From Saccharothrix sp. HUAS TT1 (GTDB lineage: Bacteria; Actinomycetota; Actinomycetes; Mycobacteriales; Pseudonocardiaceae): 64,000 nucleotides of DNA. The DNA lies in NCBI RefSeq assembly GCF_040744945.1, contig NZ_CP160453.1, positions 8,060,001-8,124,000 of the forward strand, read 5' to 3'. Shown piece after piece: positions 31,992 through 40,005 of this stretch (its first letter is position 1; every line of letters starts with the position of its first letter). The position numbers were made by a program, and so were the translations under genes. The notes below the pieces were generated by a model, which searched no databases, was not told the DNA's origin, and was given only the letters and a program-made list of their open reading frames with translations.

Positions 31992-32897
31992 GTGGAGCGA
32001 CCGTGGGGGTTTTCCGGCCCGGAGTTCCTGGAGTTGTACTGGGTCGCGCTGGCCATCTCGTCGGCCTTCGCGATCTTCGTCCGAGTGCGCCTGCGGGGGA
32101 CGCGGGGAGGCGCCCCCGCAGGCGCGCTCGGGTTGCTGGACATCGCCTACCTGACCGGCGGACCGCGACGCGTGGTCGAGACGTCGGTCGCCGACCTCAT
32201 CGCGTCGGGCGCGCTGGTGGCCGCGCGCAACGGGGCGGTGCGCGTCGCCGGGTCGCCGGTGGGCGCGCACCCGGTCGACCGGGCCGTGCTGGCCGACGCG
32301 AAGCGGCACCGCTACCGGACGTTGACGCTGCTCATCGCGGCGGTGTCGGAGCACCACGCGCCGCGCGAGGTCGGCCTCCGCCTGGCCGAACTGGGCTACC
32401 TGGTCGAGCCCGCGAAGCTGAAGTCGGCGCGGCGGCTGGGTGTGGCGCCGATGCTGCTGCTGCTCGTCGTGGGCGTGGCGCGCTGGGTGAACGGGCTGGC
32501 GATCGGCGCGCCCGTGGGGTGGTTGACGCTCCAGCTCGTGCTGACCGGTCTGCTGGTCGTGCTGCTGCTGAGGGCGAACCCCTTGACGCGCACCGCGAAG
32601 GGCAGTGCCGCGGTGGCGGAGGCTCGCGCGGGCGAGAGCACCGGGGGGTGGGGAGGGACCGGTTCGGCGCGCGACGCCGAGCTGGTCGCTCTCCGCGGTT
32701 TCGGCCACCACCCGAACGTCGTGCTGCGCGCCGCGGTGCGCCCGCACCCGCGGGCCCGCTCGCGGTCGGACAGCGGGGCCTACGCGGCCGGCGGGGTGTA
32801 CACCACGAGCAGCGCCGGGTGCGGTGGTTCCAGCAGCTGCGGCGGTTCGTCGAGCTGCGGTGGCGGTGGGGGCTGTGGCGGTGGCGGCGGGAGCTGA
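31992..32897 (+). CDS. TIGR04222-type membrane protein A with Cys/Gly/Ser tail
   Basis: A 301-residue protein. N-terminal membrane helix (FLELYWVALAISSAFAIFV), a conserved soluble segment (LGLLDIAYLTGGPRRVVETSVADLI), a helical domain with HHAPREVGLRLAELGYLV, then two more helices (MLLLLVVGVARWV and LTLQLVLTGLLVVLLL). The last 28 residues are almost only Gly, Ser and Cys (four Cys, in CGGSSSC-type spacing). This domain plan matches TIGR04222 proteins, known to be encoded near DUF692 enzymes. GTG 31992 is favoured by AGGGGG five bases upstream; GTG 31986 is the alternative. Probably a membrane-anchored substrate of the DUF692 enzyme (inference). Confidence 0.8.
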   Translation: MERPWGFSGPEFLELYWVALAISSAFAIFVRVRLRGTRGGAPAGALGLLDIAYLTGGPRRVVETSVADLIASGALVAARNGAVRVAGSPVGAHPVDRAVLADAKRHRYRTLTLLIAAVSEHHAPREVGLRLAELGYLVEPAKLKSARRLGVAPMLLLLVVGVARWVNGLAIGAPVGWLTLQLVLTGLLVVLLLRANPLTRTAKGSAAVAEARAGESTGGWGGTGSARDAELVALRGFGHHPNVVLRAAVRPHPRARSRSDSGAYAAGGVYTTSSAGCGGSSSCGGSSSCGGGGGCGGGGGS

Positions 32898-32937
32898 ACC
32901 GGCCTTCCGCGGCCCGTGCGGCTCTTAGGGTGACGTC

Positions 32938-33849
32938 ATGACGTTCCTGTGGTGGTACGGCCCGGCGCTCGTCGTCGCGGTGGTCGTCGGTCTGCGGTTG
33001 AAGCGGGTCGCCGGCGCCGCGCCCGACCGGCCGCTGACCTTCGAGGAGGTCGGGTACCTCGGCGGCGGGCCGGTGCGAGCGGTCGAGGTGGCGCTGGCCG
33101 GGTTGGTGGCCGAGAACCGGGCGAAGGTGTCCGGTCCGGTGGCCTCGGCGGTGCCCGGCCCCGACGAGCCGGCGACCGCCCTGCAGCGGGTCGTGCTCAC
33201 CCGGCTCTCGCAGCCACGGGACCTGGACGAACTGGTCGTCGGCGTGGCCACCAGCGGCCCGGCCCGGCAGATCGGGCAACGCCTGGTCGCCGGTGGCCTG
33301 CTGGTGTCGCCACGACGGCGGTTGGCCCGCGCGGTGCTGGCCGTCCTGCCGCTGGTGGCGCTCGCGGCGGCCGCGGTGGTGGTCGTCGTCACGGGTCCGG
33401 GCGGGTGGGCGCCGGTCACCGCGCTGTGCGTCACGGGAGCGCTGGCGGTCCTGCTGCTGCTGGGCCCGCCGCCCGTGCTGACCAGGAAGGGCGCGCGGGC
33501 GTACGAGGAGGCCACCGCGGGCCTCGCCCCGGTCGACCCGGCCGAGGTGACCGCCCGTTACGGCCTGGTCCGCGCCGCCGTCCCGCCGGAGCCGCGCGAG
33601 GGGTCGGCGCGGGCGGCGACGGGGGTGTTCGACGGCGAACGGGTGGAACCGATCGCACCTGCGGAAACGTCCGAGGCACCGCTTCCCCGGCGCAGGCGTG
33701 CCGTGGTGGTCGAGCCGCAACGCTGGCAGCGCCGCAACGGGTGGTTGGTGGCCGGTGGGTGGTTCGCGGGTGGTTGGTTGGCCGCGCAGTGGTTGGAGGG
33801 TGATGACGGTGGCGACTTCGTGGACGGCTTCGGCGGGTTCGACGCCTGA
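32938..33849 (+). CDS. TIGR04222-type membrane protein B, without Cys tail
   Basis: A 303-residue paralogue of protein A: N-terminal helix (FLWWYGPALVVAVVVGL), the family segment LTFEEVGYLGGGPVRAVEVALAGLV, a helical domain (ARQIGQRLVAGGLLVSP), and two central helices (AVLAVLPLVALAAAAVVVVV and VTALCVTGALAVLLLLG). The C-terminal 100 residues are hydrophilic and end in [13 protein letters not shown], with no Cys cluster. It may be a partner or scaffold rather than a substrate. The ATG at 32938 follows protein A by 40 bases; protein C starts inside its 3' end. Confidence 0.78.
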   Translation: MTFLWWYGPALVVAVVVGLRLKRVAGAAPDRPLTFEEVGYLGGGPVRAVEVALAGLVAENRAKVSGPVASAVPGPDEPATALQRVVLTRLSQPRDLDELVVGVATSGPARQIGQRLVAGGLLVSPRRRLARAVLAVLPLVALAAAAVVVVVTGPGGWAPVTALCVTGALAVLLLLGPPPVLTRKGARAYEEATAGLAPVDPAEVTARYGLVRAAVPPEPREGSARAATGVFDGERVEPIAPAETSEAPLPRRRRAVVVEPQRWQRRNGWLVAGGWFAGGWLAAQWLEGDDGGDFVDGFGGFDA

Positions 33850-34678
33850 CCCGGGCGGACCCGGTCCGGGTCAGGTCGGGTGGGGCGCGGTCCAGGCCGG
33901 ATCGGTGGACCGGACGGGGCTCACGCTGGAGGAGCAGGGCTTCCTCGTCGCCGGTCCCGGCCGGGCGGCCGAGGTCGCGGTGGTGGCGCTGGTCGAGGCC
34001 GGCGCGGTGCGGATCTCCCGCGAGGGCAAGGTCAGCGCCATCGGCCGACCGCGGGCCGCGAGCCCGCTCCAGGACTGCGTCCTGCGCAAGCTCTCCCGCC
34101 CGCTGGGCGACGTGATCGCCTCGACGGCGAGCAGCGGCGAGGCGGGCGCCCTCCGCCAACACCTGGTCGAGCGCGGTTTCGTCGTGCCGGCCGGGCGACG
34201 GCGGGTCGTGCGCGGGCTGAGGTACGCGGTGGTGGCCGCGGCGGTGGCGCTCGTCATCATCACGATGGCGCTGGAGCTGCCGTTCGCGGTGGCCGCCGCC
34301 GCGGTGGTCGGCGGTGTGCTGCTGTCGGTCCTGCTGGGCAGGCTGGGCCGTCAGCTGACCGGCGCCGGGCGGGCCGTGGTGCGCCGGCTGGACCGGATCG
34401 CCGTGTCGCCGAACCGGATCGCCCTGGTCGCCTACTACGGGCTGCTGGGCAAGGGCGGGCGCCACCACGTGTGGGAGACGTTGGGCCTGTCACCGGCGGC
34501 CTCGGCGACGTTGCGGCGGCGGGACCGCGTGCGCGGGTCCAGCGGTGGCGCGTCCTGCGGCGGCGGGTGCGGCAGCTGCGCCGGCAGCGGGTGCGGCAGC
34601 GGCAGCAGCGGCGGCTCGGACAGCGGCGGCTCGTCGTGCGGTGGTGGCGGGTGCGGTGGGGGTGGTGGCGGTGACTGA
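33803..34678 (+). CDS. TIGR04222-type membrane protein C with Cys/Gly/Ser tail
   Basis: A 291-residue paralogue: the family segment [28 protein letters not shown], the domain [17 protein letters not shown], two membrane helices ([19 protein letters not shown] and [17 protein letters not shown]), and a C-terminal tail of about 45 residues with seven Cys among Gly and Ser. The usual first membrane helix is missing. ATG 33803 follows GGAGGG and overlaps gene B by 47 bases, giving translational coupling. The strongest candidate for modification by the DUF692 enzyme, whose gene overlaps or abuts this one. Confidence 0.78.
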   Translation: MTVATSWTASAGSTPDPGGPGPGQVGWGAVQAGSVDRTGLTLEEQGFLVAGPGRAAEVAVVALVEAGAVRISREGKVSAIGRPRAASPLQDCVLRKLSRPLGDVIASTASSGEAGALRQHLVERGFVVPAGRRRVVRGLRYAVVAAAVALVIITMALELPFAVAAAAVVGGVLLSVLLGRLGRQLTGAGRAVVRRLDRIAVSPNRIALVAYYGLLGKGGRHHVWETLGLSPAASATLRRRDRVRGSSGGASCGGGCGSCAGSGCGSGSSGGSDSGGSSCGGGGCGGGGGGD

Positions 34679-34709
34679 CGGACAGCGGACTCAGGGAAGC
34701 AGGTCGCTC

Positions 34710-35510
34710 GTGGACGACAAGTTGGGCGTCGGCATCGGCTGGCGGCCGGAGATCGACCTCACCGTCGAACGCCTGCCGGGCGTCGACTTCGTCGAGGTCG
34801 TCGCGGAGAACCTGCACGCCGGGCGCCTGCCCGAGTCCGTCCTGCTGCTGCGCGAACGCGGCATCCCCGTGCTGCCGCACGCGGTCTCGCTCTCGCTCGG
34901 CGGTGCGGAACCCGTGGACGCCGCGCGGGTCGCGCACCTCGCCGCCCTGGCCGAGGAGCTGGACGCCCCGCTGGTCAGCGACCACGTCTGCTTCGTCCGC
35001 GCGGGCGGTCTGGACTCCGGGCACCTGATGCCCCTCCCCCGCACCCGCGACGCGCTCGACGTCCTGGTCGCCAACGTCAAGGCCGCCCAGCGGGACCTGC
35101 CGGCGCCGCTCGCCCTGGAGAACGTCGCCGCCCTCCTGGACTGGCCGGACGGCGAGCTGACCGAGGGCCAGTTCCTCGCCGAGCTGGTCGACCGCACCGA
35201 CTGCCACCTCCTGGTCGACGTGGCCAACCTCTACGCCAACGCCCGCAACCTCGGCACCGACGTGGCCCGCTTCCTGGACGAGATCCCGCTGGAACGCCTC
35301 GCCTACGTCCACGTCGCCGGCGGCGTGGAGCACCAGGGCGTCTACCACGACACGCACGCCCACGCCGTCCTCCCCGAAGTCCTGGACGTCCTGGCCCAGC
35401 TCCGGGCCCGGGTCGACCCGCCCGGCGTCCTCCTCGAACGCGACGACCACTACCCGGCCGACGCCGAGCTGGCCGCCGAGCTGGCCGCGATCCGCCGGGT
35501 GCTGGGGTGA
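34710..35510 (+). CDS. DUF692 (MNIO) multinuclear iron-dependent enzyme
   Basis: A 266-residue TIM-barrel protein of the DUF692 family, which includes MbnB and TglH; characterised members use two or three iron ions to rearrange or oxidise residues, mostly Cys, in ribosomal peptides. The metal-site residues are in place: H92 (SDHVCF), E137/N138 (LENVAAL), D170 ([11 protein letters not shown]), H201 (VHVAGG), D214/H216 (HDTHAH) and E243 (LERDDHYP), plus [10 protein letters not shown] at the start. GTG 34710 gives the normal N terminus; GTG 34671, overlapping gene C, is possible. Overlaps the next gene by four bases (GTGA). Likely substrate: the Cys-rich tails of A and C. Confidence 0.87.
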   Translation: MDDKLGVGIGWRPEIDLTVERLPGVDFVEVVAENLHAGRLPESVLLLRERGIPVLPHAVSLSLGGAEPVDAARVAHLAALAEELDAPLVSDHVCFVRAGGLDSGHLMPLPRTRDALDVLVANVKAAQRDLPAPLALENVAALLDWPDGELTEGQFLAELVDRTDCHLLVDVANLYANARNLGTDVARFLDEIPLERLAYVHVAGGVEHQGVYHDTHAHAVLPEVLDVLAQLRARVDPPGVLLERDDHYPADAELAAELAAIRRVLG

Positions 35511-35851
35511 CCGGTCCGCAGCGCGAGCGGCTGGCGGCGGCGCAGGCCGAACTGCTCAGGGCGCTGCTGGCCGGCGGCGAGGCGCCCGCGGGCTTCGACC
35601 CGGACCGGTTCCGGGTCGAGAAGCGGGCGTTGCTGAACAAGCGGCGCGGCATCGTGGAGGCGTTGCGGCCGGACGTGGCCGCCGAGCTGGGTGAGCGGTT
35701 CCGCCCGCTGTTCGACGCCTACGCGGCGGACCACCCCAAGGAGGTCGGCACGCGCTTCCGCGAGGACGCCGCCCGGTTCGCCGAGTGGGCCGTCGCACGG
35801 GGCGAGCTGGCGCCGCCGAAGAAGAAGCGCTGGTGGCGTCGCGCAACCTGA
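35507..35851 (+). CDS. Small partner-like protein of the DUF692 enzyme
   Basis: A 114-residue, all-helical soluble protein ([19 protein letters not shown], then [21 protein letters not shown] and [17 protein letters not shown]) with a basic end. Other DUF692 enzymes act with a partner protein (MbnC, TglI or the DUF2063 type) that binds the substrate leader. The helical pattern vaguely resembles the N-terminal half of DUF2063, so I propose that role, but homology is not established. GTG 35507 overlaps the DUF692 stop, a firm sign of coupling. Confidence 0.72.
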   Translation: MTGPQRERLAAAQAELLRALLAGGEAPAGFDPDRFRVEKRALLNKRRGIVEALRPDVAAELGERFRPLFDAYAADHPKEVGTRFREDAARFAEWAVARGELAPPKKKRWWRRAT

Positions 35852-36369
35852 TCGCCCCCGCGCTCCGTCCCCGTGGCATGTGGGGACGAACCTGGCCGTT
35901 GGGCCTGCTGTTGCTGGCCACGGCGTGCGGCATGAACCAGGCGGGTGAGGGCGTGGACTGCCCGGCCATCGGCACGGCCGTCGGCGTGAGCGTCGACATC
36001 GCGCACCCCGACGTGGTTTCCGGTTCGATCGAGGTTTGCTGGGACGGTTCCTGTGCAACCCCGGCACTGGAGCTGTACCCGTCGAGCGCGGTCGTCGAGG
36101 AGACCTGCACCGGCACCGCCCCGGATGACTCGTGCAGCGCGCGCTCCGAACCGACCGGGGGCAGGCACGGGTTCGCCACCGTCCCGCAGCTGCCGGCCAA
36201 GCCCGTCGCGGTGACCCTGCGGCTGCTGGACCAATCCGGATCTGCGCTGGTGGACCGCGAAATAACGGTGGTACCCGAAATGGTCCACCCCGGCGGTCCG
36301 GACTGCCCAGCGGGTGGACCGCAGGCAGGCATCTCAGTTGGTGCCGACGGCTCAGCAACCGCCCGGTGA
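35833..36369 (+). CDS. Putative lipoprotein of the DUF692 locus
   Basis: A 178-residue exported protein with lipobox LLLLATAC, then a mature part with six or more Cys (VDCPAIG, EVCWDGSC, EETCTGTA, DDSCSAR, PDCPAGG) that probably form disulfides. Function unknown. GTG 35833 overlaps the preceding gene and gives a more basic signal-peptide start; ATG 35878 is the alternative. It is last in the locus and is followed by a hairpin. Whether it works with the enzyme is inferred only from position. Confidence 0.7.
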   Translation: MASRNLIAPALRPRGMWGRTWPLGLLLLATACGMNQAGEGVDCPAIGTAVGVSVDIAHPDVVSGSIEVCWDGSCATPALELYPSSAVVEETCTGTAPDDSCSARSEPTGGRHGFATVPQLPAKPVAVTLRLLDQSGSALVDREITVVPEMVHPGGPDCPAGGPQAGISVGADGSATAR

Positions 36370-36383
36370 GCAACCACTCACTC

Positions 36384-36420
36384 CGCTGAATTGGTCAAGA
36401 ACATACCGACCAATCAGCGG
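36384..36420 (+). terminator. Terminator after the DUF692 locus
   Basis: CCGCTGA-A-TTGGTC pairs with GACCAATCAGCGG: a 13-bp stem with one bulged A and an 11-base loop, 14 bases after the lipoprotein stop. Confidence 0.65.
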
Positions 36421-36557
36421 CTGCTCGCCCCTTCGGAAGCCTCTAGCGTCGGTGACGTCCAGGGCAAAGTCGCTCCCGGTAACTCCGCCGACACCGCGGG
36501 TTGCAACGCCCTTCCGGCCGCGTCCGCCATGCGCGGCACCTCACCGGGAGGTTCGAG

Positions 36558-39500
36558 TTGAAGAGCAAACGTTGGCGTGGCCTGACGTGGGGAGCCGCGC
36601 TCGTCGCGGCCGTCCTCACCGCGAGCAGTCCGGGCGTGTCGGGCGCGGAGGACGCGCCGCCGCCGCTGGGCGGGACGACCGGCGGCGAGCACCACGAGGT
36701 CACCCTGATCACCGGCGACAAGGTCGTGCTCCTCGGTGACGAGGTCAGCGCGCTGGTCGCCGCGCCGGGCCGGGAGCGGGTGGTGTTCCACAGCTACCGG
36801 CGGGACGGGCGCCTGCACGTCCTGCCGCGCGACGCGGCGCGGGCCGTGGCCCGGGGCAAGCTGGACCCGAGGCTGTTCGACGTCACGGGACTGGTCGAGG
36901 CCGGCTACGACGACGGCAGCCGCGACTCCGTGCCGCTGATCGTGACCGGTGAGCAGGAGCCGGCGACCGCCGGGCTGCGCGTCGGGCACCCGCTGCCCGC
37001 GGTCGGCTCGTACGCCGCGCAGGTGGTCAAGTCCCAGGCGTCGGACACCTGGCGCACGCTCGTGTCGAGGGCGAGCGTGCGCAAGGTGTGGCTGGACGGA
37101 TTGCGCCGGCCGAGCCTGGACCGCTCCACCGCGCAGGTCGGCGCGCCGACCGCGTGGCGGGCCGGGCACACCGGCAAGGGCGTGAAGGTGGCGGTGCTGG
37201 ACACCGGCGTCGACCAGGACCACCCGGACCTGGTCGGGCACGAGGTCGCGGAGCGCAACTTCACCGACGACCCGGACAGCACCGACGGCGTCGGCCACGG
37301 CACGCACGTCGCCGCGACGATCGCGAGCTCCGGCCCGGAGTACCGGGGCGTCGCGCCGGACGCGGACCTGTTGGACGGCAAGGTGTGCGCCGTCGCGGGC
37401 TGCCAGGAGTCGGCGATCGTGGCCGGCATGCAGTGGGCCGCGGAGCAGGGCGCGGACATCGTGAACATCAGCCTGGGCGGCGGCGACACGGCGGAGACGG
37501 ACCCGCTGGAGGAGGCCGTCAACACGCTGTCGGCGCGGACCGGCGTGCTGTTCGTGGTCGCGGCGGGCAACAACTCCCGCCCGGAGACGATCAGCTCGCC
37601 GGGCAGCGCCGACGCCGCGCTGACGGTCGGCGCGGCGGACCGGGACGACAGCATCGCGCCGTTCTCCAGTCGCGGACCACGGGTCGGCGACGGCGCGGTC
37701 AAGCCCGACATCACCGCGCCCGGCGTGGACGTCGTGGCGGCGAAGTCGAGCAGCGGCACGATCGGCACGCCGGTCGCCGACGGCTACGTGGCCATGTCGG
37801 GCACGTCGATGGCCACCCCGCACGTCGCGGGCGCGGCAGCCCTCCTGGCCCAGCAGCACCCGGACTGGACGGGCGCGCAGCTCAAGGCCGCGCTGATGGC
37901 GTCGGCGAAGCACAACCCGGAGCTGACCGCGTTCGACCAGGGCGCCGGCCGCGTCGACCTGACCAGGGCCATCACCACCGCGGTCACCGCCGAACCGGCC
38001 AGCCTGGCGATGGGCCTGCAGAGGTGGCCGCACGGCGACGACACCCCGATCACCAGGACCGTCACCTACCGCAACGAAGGTGCCTCGCCGATCACGCTGG
38101 CGCTGACCGCGAGCGCGGAGGGCCCGAACGGCGACGCCGCGCCCTCCGGCCTGGTCGCCGTGTCACCGGCGAAGGTCACCGTCCCGGCGGGCGGCGAGGC
38201 GGCGGCCACCGTCACCGCGAACACCCGGCTCGGCTCGGCGGACGGCCTGTACGTCGGGTCGGTGGTGGCCACCGGCGGGCCGACCCCGCTGCACACCGCG
38301 CTGAGCGTGAACCGGGAGGTGGAGAGCTACGACGTGTCGTTCGACTTCGTGGACGCCGCAGGAGCGCCCTCGGCCGACTACTACACGTCGATCATCGGGC
38401 TCAGCAACGACACGTTCGCCTTCCCCTACGACGCGGACGGCTCGTTCACGCTGCGGCTGCCCAGGGGCGAGTACTTCACCAACTCCGACGTGCAGACCGA
38501 CGACACGCGGTTGGCGCTGCTGCCCCGGCCGGGGCTCAGCGTCACGGCGGACACCACCGTGGTGCTCGACGCGCGCACGGCCAAGCCGGTGAAGATCACC
38601 GCGCCGGACGCGGGCGCCGAGGAGGCGTTGGGCGACATCACGATGGTGCGCGCGCAGGGTGACCGGTCGGCCAGCGTGAGCACCGCGTTCCTCGGCGGGT
38701 TCGGCCCGAACGTGTCCATCGCGCACGTGGGTCCCGAGCTGGCCGCCGGTGAGCTGACGGCGTTGCTGGGCGCGCAGTTCCGCGGCACGCCCGAGGGCGA
38801 CGAGCCGGTGACCTACCGGTTCGCCTGGTCGCAGCAGGGGAAGGCGCCATCGGGGTTCGTCCGCGCGCCGGCCGCGACCGACCTGGCGGAGGTGCGCACG
38901 ACGTTCGGGCCCGGTCCGGCGGACCGGCGGTTCGGCCACGGCGGCAACCCGGTCACCGCGGCCGGTGTCGGCGGCTGGGCGTGGCTGTCGGACGTAACCT
39001 CGCCGGGCGCGGCGATCGACCGGGTCACGCCGGGATCGGCCTGGTCGTGGGGTTTCCTGCAGTTCGGCGCGGACGACGTGGTCGAGGCGACGCTGACCTC
39101 GCCGGAGCGCGCGTACCAGCGGGGCGGAACGCACCAGGAGCGGTTCAACGACCCGGTGTTCTCCCCCGCGCTGCCCGAGGCGCGGTCGCCGTACTTGGCG
39201 CGCGGCGGCGACGAGATCAGCTTCGCGCTGCCGCTGTTCACCGACCGGGCGGGCAACGGCGGCAACGCGGCGGTCTCCTCGGCCCGGACCACGTTGCTGC
39301 GCGACGGGGTCGAGGTCGGCGAAACGGCGCACGCGGCCAACGGGCTGTTCGAGGTGCCGCCCGGCGCGGCGGCGTACCGGGTGGAGACCGAGGCGGTGCG
39401 GGCCGCCGGCACGTCGGAGTTCGCCACCGAGGTGAGCGCCGCGTGGACGTTCCGCTCGGACACGGTGGCCGGTGACGACTTCGCGCCGCTGCCGCTGTCG

Positions 39501-39797
39501 GTGGTGCGGTTCACGCCGGAGCTGGACGCGAACGGCTCGGCGGCGCGCGGGCGTTCCCTGCGCGTGCCGCTGACCGTGCAGCAGCAGGAGGGCGCGGCCA
39601 ACGGCCGGGTCGACCGGATTGACGTCGAGGTGTCGTTCGACGACGGCGCGACGTGGGCGGCCGTGCCGGTCTCCGGGGGCGTGGCCGCGGTCGCCAACCC
39701 GGACGCGGCCGGGTACGGCTCGCTGCGGGTGCGGGCGACCGACAGCGACGGCAACGCCTTGGAGCACACCGTGATCCGGGCTTACAAGATCACCTGA
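36558..39797 (+). CDS. Secreted S8 (subtilisin-like) protease, copy 1
   Basis: A 1,079-residue exported serine protease. Signal peptide (LTWGAALVAAVLTASSPGVSGA), a propeptide-like region with DPRLFDVTGLVEAGYDDG, then the catalytic domain (about 190-470) with D215 (VAVLDTGVD), H247 (GHGTHVAATIA), the oxyanion Asn in VVAAGNNS and S417 (MSGTSMATPHVAG). About 600 residues of beta-rich C-terminal domains follow, ending in the segment LEHTVIRAYKIT. Start is TTG 36558: GGGAGG precedes it with six-base spacing and it stands directly before the basic n-region. First of three tandem paralogues. Probably degrades protein outside the cell; specificity unknown. Confidence 0.9.
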   Translation: MKSKRWRGLTWGAALVAAVLTASSPGVSGAEDAPPPLGGTTGGEHHEVTLITGDKVVLLGDEVSALVAAPGRERVVFHSYRRDGRLHVLPRDAARAVARGKLDPRLFDVTGLVEAGYDDGSRDSVPLIVTGEQEPATAGLRVGHPLPAVGSYAAQVVKSQASDTWRTLVSRASVRKVWLDGLRRPSLDRSTAQVGAPTAWRAGHTGKGVKVAVLDTGVDQDHPDLVGHEVAERNFTDDPDSTDGVGHGTHVAATIASSGPEYRGVAPDADLLDGKVCAVAGCQESAIVAGMQWAAEQGADIVNISLGGGDTAETDPLEEAVNTLSARTGVLFVVAAGNNSRPETISSPGSADAALTVGAADRDDSIAPFSSRGPRVGDGAVKPDITAPGVDVVAAKSSSGTIGTPVADGYVAMSGTSMATPHVAGAAALLAQQHPDWTGAQLKAALMASAKHNPELTAFDQGAGRVDLTRAITTAVTAEPASLAMGLQRWPHGDDTPITRTVTYRNEGASPITLALTASAEGPNGDAAPSGLVAVSPAKVTVPAGGEAAATVTANTRLGSADGLYVGSVVATGGPTPLHTALSVNREVESYDVSFDFVDAAGAPSADYYTSIIGLSNDTFAFPYDADGSFTLRLPRGEYFTNSDVQTDDTRLALLPRPGLSVTADTTVVLDARTAKPVKITAPDAGAEEALGDITMVRAQGDRSASVSTAFLGGFGPNVSIAHVGPELAAGELTALLGAQFRGTPEGDEPVTYRFAWSQQGKAPSGFVRAPAATDLAEVRTTFGPGPADRRFGHGGNPVTAAGVGGWAWLSDVTSPGAAIDRVTPGSAWSWGFLQFGADDVVEATLTSPERAYQRGGTHQERFNDPVFSPALPEARSPYLARGGDEISFALPLFTDRAGNGGNAAVSSARTTLLRDGVEVGETAHAANGLFEVPPGAAAYRVETEAVRAAGTSEFATEVSAAWTFRSDTVAGDDFAPLPLSVVRFTPELDANGSAARGRSLRVPLTVQQQEGAANGRVDRIDVEVSFDDGATWAAVPVSGGVAAVANPDAAGYGSLRVRATDSDGNALEHTVIRAYKIT

Positions 39798-39803
39798 GCA
39801 GGA

Positions 39804-39843
39804 CCGGGAGGGGCGTCCGCGGGGCTGCGGACGCCCCTCCCGG
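39804..39843 (+). terminator. Terminator after protease 1
   Basis: Perfect 17-base stem CCGGGAGGGGCGTCCGC with its complement, six-base loop, seven bases after the stop codon. Confidence 0.88.
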
Positions 39844-39883
39844 CGAGCAACACCCGTTGGGCCGCACGGCCGCTGAAACCCCT

Positions 39884-39915
39884 CCCCCGACTGGATAGCG
39901 TCCAAGTGTCGGGGG
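39884..39915. promoter_or_regulatory. Dyad in the promoter region of protease 2
   Basis: CCCCCGAC / GTCGGGGG with a 16-base centre, about 90 bases before the TTG start of protease 2. Operator or weak hairpin; no regulator known. Confidence 0.35.
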
Positions 39916-40005
39916 GCGATTGCACTTTTCAGCGCACTGCGTTTCTTCGCACCTCCCGTCAGCGCGTTCCCCAGCGCTCTCAACCAGATTCGGGAGGTAT
40001 CTGCG

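Noticed and set aside
31992..32897. Cys/Gly tail read as a metallothionein or as a frame artefact
   Set aside because: The tail is in frame with a complete membrane domain and recurs independently in protein C, so it is a real part of the family; a separate metallothionein gene is not needed.
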